Source of the DNA: Oscillospiraceae bacterium
Lineage (GTDB): Bacteria; Bacillota; Clostridia; Oscillospirales; Acutalibacteraceae
Assembly (NCBI GenBank): GCA_015065765.1
Contig: SVPP01000002.1
Location: 98,783 to 162,782 of the forward strand
DNA: 64,000 nt
Direction: 5' to 3'
Shown here: in pieces, positions 44,006 through 53,965 of the stretch
Layout of the letters: each line of letters begins with the position of its first letter
Position numbering within the stretch: position 1 is the stretch's first letter
The notes under the pieces: generated by a model
Databases searched by the model: none
What the model saw: only the letters and a program-made list of their open reading frames with translations
Told to the model about the DNA's origin: nothing
Position numbers and translations under genes: made by a program

Positions 44006-47000
44006 TTAAAATTTATTTCTCAGTATTGCTACAAGTGTCATAATAATTGAACTGAGGATTTCCACCAGGATTACAATTCCTGCACTGATAAGATTAATTG
44101 TGCCTGAGAAGGCAAAAATCGCAATAACGATAAGCGAAAGGAACATCATAACCGTCTGCACGGCAAGTGTTATTTTAATGCCTGATGAATATGCAATTGC
44201 TGAAGAGAATGTCTCAAAGAATGATGAGCTTGTGCCGTCATGAATTAATTTTGCAGGGGCAAAAGCTCTTTCACGGTTGATGTAACCATCAAGCAAACCG
44301 CCTTCGTAATCGCCTACAACCTTGAAGCTTTCTCTTGGCATATTGAACTGAAGTGATAGGAACTCTTCGTCAATGTTGCAGTCGTTTGTTGTAACAACTA
44401 CGGTGATTCCGTGCTTGTCAAGGGCTTTCAGATGCTTCTTCATCTGCTCGTTCTTGGCGTATTCAACAACGAGCATTGCGGCCACAGTGCCGTCAATTGC
44501 AATATAGAAAATCTTTTTGCCTTCCTTAAGGCATGCAACTTCAGGCCCTTTGGGAGGAGCTTCCATGTTGTGGTTGATAAGAAGATTTCTGTTACCGATA
44601 AGCACTTTTTCTCCGTTTATCCAGCCGGAAAGACCAAGCCTTTCTTCGTAGCAGAGGTCTTCAACCTCAGGGAGAAGCTCCTTTTTATCGCCGAGAATTG
44701 CTTTGTCAAAAACATGGGAGAGAGGTCCCTTTGAGTTTGTAAACATAGCTGCAGCGTAGAGTATAATATCGTCAACGCGCACAGAGCCGTAGTCCTTCAT
44801 GCCATGGAAGTTACACTTTTCAACATCAAACAAATCAGTGGAGTCGATTACAACTGCGTTTGTTTTTTCAATGTTTCTTGCGGAAGTGTAGCCGACGATA
44901 CATGCATTTTTCTTACTCAGTTTTTTGTTCAGTGAGTAGAGAGCAATGTTCAGCGAGGGCATGATTGACAGGGGGAAGCTTATCAGCAGACATGCCATGA
45001 ATGCCGATGTACCCATGGGTACATTTTTGTAAATGATTCCCGTAATAATACCGACTATTGCTGAAAGTCCTGCGGCTATAGGGAAGAATGTGCGTGTAAA
45101 TCTGTCTGCGGGATTCTGCGAAAAAGCGTTGTGAACAAAGCCCTGAGGAAATGCGGTTTTGCAGGAATATTTAAGATCAGGATTTTCTCCTGCTAAAATT
45201 CGTCCGATGTTCTGGGCAGTTGTTTCGTCGTCAATGCTCTGTATGGTGTAAAGATTTTTCTGTCTTTTCACAGTTGCGGTTTTAAGAGCATTTGTGGCTC
45301 TCGCGCCTTCAATTGCTCTTGAAAGGCAACAGATAATAACAAGGATTGTTATGGCTGACGTGTAAACGGAGAAGGTTTCGCCCATTCCCGATAAATCAAA
45401 GAACATTGAAGCTGAGGAGAGAATCCCTGCGAGAACAAGGCATGTCACTGCACTGTCGAAAGAGAATTTTTTCTTACGCATATTTTCAATTCCCGGTTGA
45501 GTTACGGATGAACCGAAAATAAATGTTGCAAGAAGCACAACAATTGAAAGTGAAGCAATTGTTGCCGTTGCTGCATCAATGGGGAGAACCTCAAAAACGT
45601 TTGTAACAAGTGTTACCACAAAGAAAACCAGAGTCAGAAGACTCATTGCGATAAGCCCGAAAACAGACCTGCGTCTTTTATCGGTGAGTTCTTTGAAAAC
45701 CTGAGGCTTCTCATTTGATGAGGTGTATTCCGTAAATTTCTTATTTTTTTCCTGAATAAAAGATTTTTTGAATGCGGTGAGGAAAGATTTAGGATTGTTT
45801 TCATCGCTGAGAACGATATATTCTTCTTCGTCATACTTGCCTTTTTCAGGTGAAAAATAGTTGGGATCAATGTCATCATAGTCATCGGGAAGATTAGTCA
45901 TTCTGAAACGGCTTTTCTTTTCTTCCCTTGTTCTGCGGAGATTTTCCTGAACATCTTCTTCACGGACTTCTTCAGGAGTGAAGTCATCTGTTTCAAAGCC
46001 TTCAAAGGCAATCTGGTCGTCAGACTGACGGTGAGCACGGGGAGAGATGAAAATATCTCTGGTTTTCTGCCTGTCTTCTTCGCTTTCTGTGTTTATTACT
46101 TTGGTGTCTGAAAAATCATCAGCTTTTGTTGTGTTATCTTTTGCAACCTCTTCAAAATGCGAAAGGTCAGAGATAAAGATAGTGTCATCAAAATCTTCGT
46201 CTTCCTGAATTTCAATGGTTTCTTCGGGCTTTGCACTTACAACGTAGTTTTCGCTGTCAACATCAAAGCGTCGGGTTCTTTTTTCTTCTTTCTTTTTCTC
46301 TTCTTCTCTTTCGACACTTCTCTGTCTTCTGAGAATTTCATTGAAGTCACCTTCGCGTTTTTTTGCATCAAAGATAGCTTCGCCGTACTGTTCTTTTACG
46401 GACTCATAAGCGGATTCTCTGACTTCAGCTCTTGCTGCACGACGTTTGCTGAGAATTTTTGAACTCTTGAAAATATCCTTGATTTTAAGATAATCGCCTC
46501 TGTCAAAGGTGCCGTCATAAACTACCTCTGTTTCACTTTCAAAACCGTTTTCATCAACTGTTTCGTCGATTTCGCGGAATTCTCCGTCTTCTCTTGCCTG
46601 ATTGACATGGCCTTCCACTGCAGAAAAATCATCATTTTCTTCTTCAAAGAAAAATTCAGCTTCTTCGGCAGTATCGGAAATTGACGAAATATCTTCAAAG
46701 TCAGTTATTTCCTTTTCTTCTGTTTTAGAGACTAAATCCTGCTCATATTCCTTTGAAAAATAAACAGCGCCTTCTTCATAAGTTTCTTCTGTTTCTTCTT
46801 CCGGAGCCTCAATAAATTCCTGCTCCTCGGGTTCTGTATATTTTTCATATTTGTCGAAATCGAAATCGTCTCCTGCTTCTTCAACATCATCGCGGCTGTC
46901 AACTTCGTCAATAAGTCGATTGATGTCATCCATCGACCAGTCCTTGACAGGAGAACCGTCTGAGGATTCAAACAACTCGTCTATGAAATCGGTATCTTCG

Positions 47001-47086
47001 ATGTCCGATGTGCCTGAGCCGTATTTTTTTGTATACTTTTCGATATCTGAATCAAAAAAATCCAGGTCTTCTGTTCCGTCAGCCAT
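44006..47086 (-). CDS. Degenerate P-type ATPase-like membrane protein with long acidic N-terminus
   Basis: A 1026-residue protein. Residues 1 to about 430 are hydrophilic and strongly acidic (many Glu/Asp clusters, probably disordered). Then come four or more membrane helices, and a soluble part related to the P and N domains of P1B-type ATPases. That part has GLSGWINGEKVLIGNRNLL (nucleotide-binding module) and TVAAMLVVEYAKNEQMKKHLKAL. Key catalytic motifs are lost: the DKTGT phosphorylation loop reads DSTDL, TGDN reads TNDC, GDGxND is missing, and the membrane CPx motif is FPL. Two final helices remain. It is 11 bases downstream of rlmB, near sporulation genes. I infer a non-catalytic scaffold or regulator. 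Confidence 0.75.
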   Translation of the reverse strand: MADGTEDLDFFDSDIEKYTKKYGSGTSDIEDTDFIDELFESSDGSPVKDWSMDDINRLIDEVDSRDDVEEAGDDFDFDKYEKYTEPEEQEFIEAPEEETEETYEEGAVYFSKEYEQDLVSKTEEKEITDFEDISSISDTAEEAEFFFEEENDDFSAVEGHVNQAREDGEFREIDETVDENGFESETEVVYDGTFDRGDYLKIKDIFKSSKILSKRRAARAEVRESAYESVKEQYGEAIFDAKKREGDFNEILRRQRSVEREEEKKKEEKRTRRFDVDSENYVVSAKPEETIEIQEDEDFDDTIFISDLSHFEEVAKDNTTKADDFSDTKVINTESEEDRQKTRDIFISPRAHRQSDDQIAFEGFETDDFTPEEVREEDVQENLRRTREEKKSRFRMTNLPDDYDDIDPNYFSPEKGKYDEEEYIVLSDENNPKSFLTAFKKSFIQEKNKKFTEYTSSNEKPQVFKELTDKRRRSVFGLIAMSLLTLVFFVVTLVTNVFEVLPIDAATATIASLSIVVLLATFIFGSSVTQPGIENMRKKKFSFDSAVTCLVLAGILSSASMFFDLSGMGETFSVYTSAITILVIICCLSRAIEGARATNALKTATVKRQKNLYTIQSIDDETTAQNIGRILAGENPDLKYSCKTAFPQGFVHNAFSQNPADRFTRTFFPIAAGLSAIVGIITGIIYKNVPMGTSAFMACLLISFPLSIMPSLNIALYSLNKKLSKKNACIVGYTSARNIEKTNAVVIDSTDLFDVEKCNFHGMKDYGSVRVDDIILYAAAMFTNSKGPLSHVFDKAILGDKKELLPEVEDLCYEERLGLSGWINGEKVLIGNRNLLINHNMEAPPKGPEVACLKEGKKIFYIAIDGTVAAMLVVEYAKNEQMKKHLKALDKHGITVVVTTNDCNIDEEFLSLQFNMPRESFKVVGDYEGGLLDGYINRERAFAPAKLIHDGTSSSFFETFSSAIAYSSGIKITLAVQTVMMFLSLIVIAIFAFSGTINLISAGIVILVEILSSIIMTLVAILRNKF

Positions 47087-47097
47087 TCTGATCCTCC

Positions 47098-47877
47098 TTA
47101 TCTTGCTTTTATATTACTTCTCTGTCTTGAAATTTCCATCATCATAATGCCTGCAGCAACAGAGGCATTGAGAGATGTGATCTTTCCTTTCATAGGCAGA
47201 GTTACGAGAAAATCGCATTTTTCCTTAATAAGTCTGCTGATGCCTTTACCCTCTGAACCAACAACAAGGGCACATGGTCCGCTGTAGTCAACCGAGCACC
47301 AGTTTTCACCTTTCATGTCTGCGCCGTAAACCCATATTCCTCTTTCCTTGAGAGCGTCAATTTCAGCAGCTAAGTTTCCCACTCTTGCAACGGGAACATA
47401 TTCAATTGCTCCTGCAGAAGTTTTGCCTACTGCGAAAGAAAGAGAAACGGACCTTCTCTTGGGAATAATAACTCCGTGAGCTCCTGCGATTTCGGCTGTT
47501 CTTATAATTGCACCTAAGTTATGAGGGTCTTCAAGCTCATCGCAGATGATGATGAACGGGGCTTCTCCTCTTTCTTCGGCAAGAGCGAATATGTCGTCAA
47601 CGCTTGAATATTCCTTTACTGCACACTTTGCAGCAACGCCCTGATGGTTTGCGTTGAAGCACATATAATCAAGTTTTTTGATGTCGACCTCTTTGATAAC
47701 TATCTGTTTTTCTTTTGCAAGACGGAGAATAGTGGAAATTGAACCGCCTCTCTCGCCTTTTGCGATATAAAGAGCGTCAATTGTTCTGTCGTTACTTATT
47801 GCTTCAAGAACCGCATTTCTGCCGATTACAAGGTCTTCGGGTATCTGCTTTTTTTCTTTCTCGTTGTTTTTCATCAT
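47098..47877 (-). CDS. rlmB: TrmH/SpoU-family 23S rRNA 2'-O-methyltransferase
   Basis: A 259-residue SPOUT enzyme. The N-terminal substrate-binding domain (VIGRNAVLEAI to about residue 100) is followed by the knotted SAM domain. That domain has the family motifs DELEDPHNLGAIIRTAEIAG, LVVGSEGKGISRL and LPMKGKITSLNASVAAGI. It most likely methylates a guanosine in 23S rRNA, as RlmB does at 2251. Adjacent start codons at 47877 and 47874 both fit TAGGTG. It begins the unit that includes the pseudo-ATPase. Confidence 0.92.
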   Translation of the reverse strand: MMKNNEKEKKQIPEDLVIGRNAVLEAISNDRTIDALYIAKGERGGSISTILRLAKEKQIVIKEVDIKKLDYMCFNANHQGVAAKCAVKEYSSVDDIFALAEERGEAPFIIICDELEDPHNLGAIIRTAEIAGAHGVIIPKRRSVSLSFAVGKTSAGAIEYVPVARVGNLAAEIDALKERGIWVYGADMKGENWCSVDYSGPCALVVGSEGKGISRLIKEKCDFLVTLPMKGKITSLNASVAAGIMMMEISRQRSNIKAR

Positions 47878-47904
47878 TTACACCTACACATAGATATTCA
47901 CATT

Positions 47905-47933
47905 ATTTTATCATAAATAATTTTCCAATGCAA
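47905..47933 (-). promoter_or_regulatory. rlmB promoter
   Basis: Minus-strand TTGCAT (47933-47928), 17 bases, TAAAAT (47910-47905). Confidence 0.65.
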
Positions 47934-48000
47934 GGAAAACGCAGTATTTTCACAGAAAGTACAAATAAATGTTTTTTTCGCCTTATAGCTACAGCAGAGA

Positions 48001-48034
48001 GTGACGAAATTTTCCATATGACAAAAAGTATACT
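48001..48034 (+). promoter_or_regulatory. Possible Spo0A-dependent spoIIE promoter
   Basis: TATACT at 48029-48034 has a GTGACG-like -35 at 48001, 22 bases away. TGACGAA (48002-48008) is one base from the Spo0A box TGTCGAA. Bacillus spoIIE likewise has an unusually long spacer with 0A boxes on the -35, so the layout is plausible. Confidence 0.4.
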
Positions 48035-48055
48035 TTTAGGAAAGGAGTGATATAA

Positions 48056-50377
48056 ATGGAAAACATAAAATCACAGACGTTGAAAAGGGTGAAGAACACA
48101 GAGAAAAAAATAAAGGTAAGTCTCAGAGATGGTATAAGTGCGGCAGTTTTTCTTGCTCTGGGAATTGTTTTCGGACAAGGAGCTGTTTTTGATGAGCTGT
48201 ATCCATTCGGTTTTGCTTTTGTTATAGCTTCACCGGGCGTATATTCCTTTTTCGCCCTTCTTGGGACAAGCGTAGGTCTCGTTTTTTCTCAGACAGGAGT
48301 TTATCTTTTCAGATACATAGTTTGCACTGTGGCACTCTGGTTAATCAGAAGCCGTATTCTCTCTTCCCGCTCAAGACTTGGTGAAATATGGTTTCTCTCT
48401 GTTGTCACATGCTTTCTTGTCTGTGCACTGACAGGTATTGCAGTTGTGTTGCCCACAAGAGGTGGTTTTGATGAAATAATTCTTTTTGTTGCAGAGGGAA
48501 TTATCGCCGCATTTTCCGCTTTTTTCTACAGAAGATGTATTTCTGTTATTATGAAAATACGGGAAAAACCTTTTGAAAAAAAGGAAATGCCGTGTTTTTG
48601 CATAGCCTTTGCAACACTTGTAGCAGCATTAGGTAGTTTGGAAATTTCAGGTTTTTATCCTGCTTTGTTCGTGGCCTTTTTTGCAGTGCTTGTGATGTCG
48701 CACCTTCTGTCAGAAAGCGGAGGTGGTATATGTGCAGCAGCATCTGCAGCGGCACTTTCAGGTGCAATTGCGGACGGTTATAATGTTTTGCCTCTTATAT
48801 TTTCCGGTGTAGTTTCGGGAGCTTTTTCACCGCTGGGGAAATTGGGATGTGCAATATCTTTTCTCCTGACGTTTTCCGCTACAGCATTGTTTACAGGGGA
48901 AATCAATTCGCTTCAAAGCATTATCACTGTGGCAGTAGCGTCGGTTTTCTTTTTGCTGATACCTGAAAAAATATATAAAAAGGTACGTGTTTTTCTCAGG
49001 GAAAGCACTGCATCTGCAAAGGAGAGCACATACAGAAAGGATGTATCTTCCCGTCTTTCGGAAACTGCAGAGACAGTTGAAAATATTTGCAACGGTATGA
49101 ATAAAATCTCAGAAGACCTGAAAAAGATAGATTCATCTTATGACAGAAATATTTTTTGCAGAGTGAAGCAGGAGGTCTGTGCAGAATGTGAGGGACGGGA
49201 AAAATGCTGGGAAAACAGTTTTCAGTATACTATGCGTGGTTTTGAGGAAGTTTCAAAAAATTATCGGGACGGCAAAAACTTCAGCGATACTCCGTTCGGC
49301 AAATTGTTTCTTGAAAAGTGCAGAAAAAACAGCGCACTGCAGGAATCACTTCTCAGAAACTTCAGAAGATATGATGAGAAACTCCATGAGGAAATCAGGC
49401 TTGATGAAAAACGCAAGCTTATGAGTGAACAGATGGAGTGCATGAGCGATATACTGAGGGATTTTTCTAAAAAATTCAGCAAAAGTTCGTTGGTTGACAA
49501 TGAACTTTCGGCAGAAATCAAAAACATTTTCAATTCCTTTTCCGTCAGATGCACAAAGGCTCTCTGCATTGTGGACACGGACGGAAACATGACTATAGAG
49601 GCAAGCTGTAAAAAAATTGACAGGGAAATAGACAGAAGAAAACTGAAAGAAGCAATCGAAAGGGCTTCGCTTAGAAAATTTTCAGAACCTGAAATTGATT
49701 TTACGGATACGGGAACAAAAATTACTTTCAGGCAGAAACCATGGCTGAGAATGAAAGTGGGAAAATTTCAGTTATCAAGCGAGGATTCGCCAATCTGCGG
49801 AGATTGTTTGCGTGATTTTTCTGATGATTTCGGAAACAGAACGATTATTCTCTCAGACGGAATGGGTACAGGAGGCAGAGCAGCAGTCGATGCTGCTATG
49901 GCGGCAGAATATTTCGGAGGTCTCGTGGAGAAAAATGTAAGCTATGACAATGCTCTGAAAATTATCAATTCCATACTTGAACTGAAATCAACAAATGAGT
50001 CTTTAGCTACTATTGATGCTGCACATTTCAATCTGTTTTCGGGAAGAGTAGATTTCTATAAGGCGGGAGCAGCTGTTTCTTTCGTAAGAAAAAACGGAAA
50101 CTGTTCGGTGATTGAAAGTGCATCTCTGCCTGCAGGAATATTGTCTACCGTTTCCTTTGCAAGGGAAAAGGTTATGCTTTCCAAGGGTGATATAGTAGTT
50201 ATGGTTTCAGACGGAGTTACATCAGGAAAAACTGATTGGATACAGGAAGAGATAGAAAAATTTTCTTCGTCGAATCCTGATATTCTGGCTCAGAAAATCG
50301 CAGGAAAGGTGTGCGATAAAACTCAGGGCGAAAAGCGGGATGATATTACTGTAGTGGTTTCCATTATGACCGCATAG
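48056..50377 (+). CDS. spoIIE: Stage II sporulation protein E
   Basis: A 773-residue membrane-bound serine phosphatase that activates sigma-F in the forespore by dephosphorylating SpoIIAA. Roughly ten hydrophobic helices occupy residues 20-300, then a linker domain with CAECEGREKCWE, and a C-terminal PP2C-type domain (about 560-773). The phosphatase motifs are ILSDGMGTGGRAAVDA, YKAGAAVSFVRKNG and VMVSDGVTSGKTDW, with a metal Asp in KRDDITVVVS. The start follows AAAGGAGTGA. Monocistronic, with guaB following under a separate promoter. Confidence 0.95.
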   Translation: MENIKSQTLKRVKNTEKKIKVSLRDGISAAVFLALGIVFGQGAVFDELYPFGFAFVIASPGVYSFFALLGTSVGLVFSQTGVYLFRYIVCTVALWLIRSRILSSRSRLGEIWFLSVVTCFLVCALTGIAVVLPTRGGFDEIILFVAEGIIAAFSAFFYRRCISVIMKIREKPFEKKEMPCFCIAFATLVAALGSLEISGFYPALFVAFFAVLVMSHLLSESGGGICAAASAAALSGAIADGYNVLPLIFSGVVSGAFSPLGKLGCAISFLLTFSATALFTGEINSLQSIITVAVASVFFLLIPEKIYKKVRVFLRESTASAKESTYRKDVSSRLSETAETVENICNGMNKISEDLKKIDSSYDRNIFCRVKQEVCAECEGREKCWENSFQYTMRGFEEVSKNYRDGKNFSDTPFGKLFLEKCRKNSALQESLLRNFRRYDEKLHEEIRLDEKRKLMSEQMECMSDILRDFSKKFSKSSLVDNELSAEIKNIFNSFSVRCTKALCIVDTDGNMTIEASCKKIDREIDRRKLKEAIERASLRKFSEPEIDFTDTGTKITFRQKPWLRMKVGKFQLSSEDSPICGDCLRDFSDDFGNRTIILSDGMGTGGRAAVDAAMAAEYFGGLVEKNVSYDNALKIINSILELKSTNESLATIDAAHFNLFSGRVDFYKAGAAVSFVRKNGNCSVIESASLPAGILSTVSFAREKVMLSKGDIVVMVSDGVTSGKTDWIQEEIEKFSSSNPDILAQKIAGKVCDKTQGEKRDDITVVVSIMTA

Positions 50378-50440
50378 CAATTTAACCAACTAATTTCTCC
50401 AAAAACTTAAATACATCGTCACTTTTTTTGAAACTTATAC

Positions 50441-50470
50441 TTGCAAAAGTATGGGCGGAAATGTTATAAT
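50441..50470 (+). promoter_or_regulatory. guaB promoter
   Basis: TTGCAA (50441-50446), 18 bases, TATAAT (50465-50470). A small hairpin GCGGCA/TGCCGC lies in the leader before AAAGGAGG. No purine riboswitch core is seen. Confidence 0.7.
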
Positions 50471-50482
50471 AACTCTTAATAG

Positions 50483-52006
<1,524 letters not shown>

Positions 52007-52021
52007 GAGATTAAAATACAG

Positions 52022-52056
52022 TTTGCCGCAGATGGTGGATTCTGCGGCAAATTTTT
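52022..52056 (+). terminator. guaB terminator
   Basis: Arms TTTGCCGCAGA and TCTGCGGCAAA followed by TTTTTG, just upstream of the MATE gene. Confidence 0.85.
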
Positions 52057-52077
52057 GTGAAAGGGTGAGATGTTAAT

Positions 52078-53439
52078 TTGGAAAATACACTTCGTGAAAA
52101 CAAAATGGGCACAATGCCCGTAAACAAGCTGCTCATTACGATGTCACTGCCTATGATTATTTCCATGCTTGTTCAGGCACTTTATAATGTTGTGGACAGT
52201 ATCTTCGTTTCATATATTTCGGAAAATGCACTGACCGCAGTCAGTCTTGCTTTCCCGGCGCAGAACCTTATGATTGCTTTTGCTTCAGGTACAGCAGTCG
52301 GTGTTAATGCACTTCTTTCAAAGAGTCTTGGCGAAAAGAATTTCGACAGAGCAAATAAATCAGCGGAAAACGGACTTTTCCTTGTTTTTCTTGAATATCT
52401 TCTTTTCCTTGCTTTCGGACTTTTTGGTGTGAAGTTTTTCTATAGTACACAGACCGATGTTGCTGATATTGCTGCACAGGGCTATTCCTACCTTTCAATC
52501 TGTTCAATCTGCTCCTTTGGTGTGTTTGGTCAGATTATGACAGAGAGACTTATGCAGTCAACAGGCAGAACAATTTTCACAATGTTCACTCAGGGCTCAG
52601 GTGCAATCATCAACATAATCCTTGACCCTATCCTGATTTTCGGTCTCCTCGGTTTCCCGAAAATGGGGATTGCAGGTGCAGCATGGGCAACAGTTATCGG
52701 TCAGATTTTCGCCTTTATCCTTGCACTTATTCTCAATGCCAAATATAACAAGGACATAAAAATGTCTTTGAGGAAATTCAGACCTGACGGAAAAATTATC
52801 GGAAGAATTTTTGCAGTGGGTATTCCGTCAATTCTGATGATGGCAATCGGCTCTGTTATGAATTTCCTCTTCAATAAAATCCTCATTTCCTTTACGGAAA
52901 CTGCGGTTGCTGTTTTCGGAGTTTATTTCAAACTTCAGAGCTTTATCTTCATGCCCGTTTTCGGTATGAACAATGGCATTATTCCTATTATTGCTTACAA
53001 CTATGGTGCTCAGAAGAGAAAGAGAATGATGAAGGCGGTCAAGCTGGGAATTATTTATGCAGTATCGTTTATGGCAATTGGTCTTGTGATAATGCAGCTT
53101 TTCCCCGAACAGCTTCTGTCAATTTTCAACGCATCGGCAGAAATGGTACAAATAGGTGTTCCTGCGTTGAGAACAATAAGCCTCTGCTTTGTTTTTGCCG
53201 GCTTCTGTATCGTTATCGGCTCGGTTTTTCAGGCTCTGGGAAAAGGGACACTTTCAATGTTTGTTTCGGTTTCAAGACAGCTTCTTGTGCTTGTCCCTGC
53301 AGCGTATCTGCTCTCTCTTACGGGCGAGCTTAATAACGTGTGGTGGTCATTTCCCATTGCGGAAATCATGTCGGTTATCGTAAGTACAATCTGTTTCGTT
53401 TATCTTTACAAAAAGATTATCAGCAAAATTCCTGAATAA
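52078..53439 (+). CDS. MATE-family multidrug/metabolite exporter
   Basis: A 453-residue protein with 12 hydrophobic segments in two related halves, as in MATE antiporters. LLITMSLPMIISMLVQALYNVVDSIF at the start (read as P-x-I-x-x-M-x-x-x-L-Y-N-x-V-D) and LGFPKMGIAGAAWATVIGQ are family hallmarks. It exports drugs or metabolites in exchange for Na+ or H+; the substrate is unknown. The start appears to be a TTG at 52078 after AAGGGTGAG; an ATG at 52070 is out of frame. Read-through from guaB past the terminator is possible. Confidence 0.92.
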   Translation: MENTLRENKMGTMPVNKLLITMSLPMIISMLVQALYNVVDSIFVSYISENALTAVSLAFPAQNLMIAFASGTAVGVNALLSKSLGEKNFDRANKSAENGLFLVFLEYLLFLAFGLFGVKFFYSTQTDVADIAAQGYSYLSICSICSFGVFGQIMTERLMQSTGRTIFTMFTQGSGAIINIILDPILIFGLLGFPKMGIAGAAWATVIGQIFAFILALILNAKYNKDIKMSLRKFRPDGKIIGRIFAVGIPSILMMAIGSVMNFLFNKILISFTETAVAVFGVYFKLQSFIFMPVFGMNNGIIPIIAYNYGAQKRKRMMKAVKLGIIYAVSFMAIGLVIMQLFPEQLLSIFNASAEMVQIGVPALRTISLCFVFAGFCIVIGSVFQALGKGTLSMFVSVSRQLLVLVPAAYLLSLTGELNNVWWSFPIAEIMSVIVSTICFVYLYKKIISKIPE

Positions 53440-53453
53440 ATAAGTAAAAAAAT

Positions 53454-53490
53454 TAACGGTCATTTCGTGAAAGAAATGACCGTAATTTTT
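53454..53490. terminator. Bidirectional terminator between MATE and aconitase X genes
   Basis: TTAACGGTCATTTC and GAAATGACCGTAA pair in a 13-base stem, with a T-run after and an A-run before. Confidence 0.88.
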
Positions 53491-53499
53491 TGTCTTTAA

Positions 53500-53964
53500 T
53501 TATTCAACTGTGACTGTACCGTCTTCATCAACAGTGATTTTCATGCCGTCCTTAACGTATGCGAGGAACTCATCGCCGAGGCAGTCAACAACGGGCATGG
53601 GAGAATTTGTCCACACTGCACCGAGAACTGCGCCTGCTGCTGCAAGAGAGTCAATATGTTCTGAGAAGAGCATGCAAGCGGGGTTTCTTTCAAGAACCTT
53701 TGCACAGTAAAGAACCATGCCACCTGTAGTTGAACCGATTGTCTGTGGAAGACAAAGTGCTTTGCGTGCCATAGGTTTATTGTAGAGGTCGGCGTTATTC
53801 TGGTCGCCGCATTTTGTTTCCTTATCCTTATCTCCGATCAGAGGCATATCGCCGAACTGAAGAGCATTCTGGAATGAGGCAAGTGTGTTGAAACCGCCGT
53901 GGGAAACAAGTGCATCAGCTGTACATTTGCCTGCTACAACAGGTCTGCCTTTAAACTGTTTCAT
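53500..53964 (-). CDS. Aconitase X swivel-domain (small) subunit, DUF126
   Basis: A 154-residue protein with the DUF126 pattern: KGRPVVAGKCTADALVSHGGFN, later LPQTIGSTTGGMVLYC and a C-terminal strand ending GTVTVE. It forms the swivelling domain that completes the active site of the large AcnX subunit encoded one base upstream. Second gene of a two-gene unit, ended by the bidirectional hairpin. Confidence 0.92.
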   Translation of the reverse strand: MKQFKGRPVVAGKCTADALVSHGGFNTLASFQNALQFGDMPLIGDKDKETKCGDQNNADLYNKPMARKALCLPQTIGSTTGGMVLYCAKVLERNPACMLFSEHIDSLAAAGAVLGAVWTNSPMPVVDCLGDEFLAYVKDGMKITVDEDGTVTVE

Positions 53965-53965
53965 T

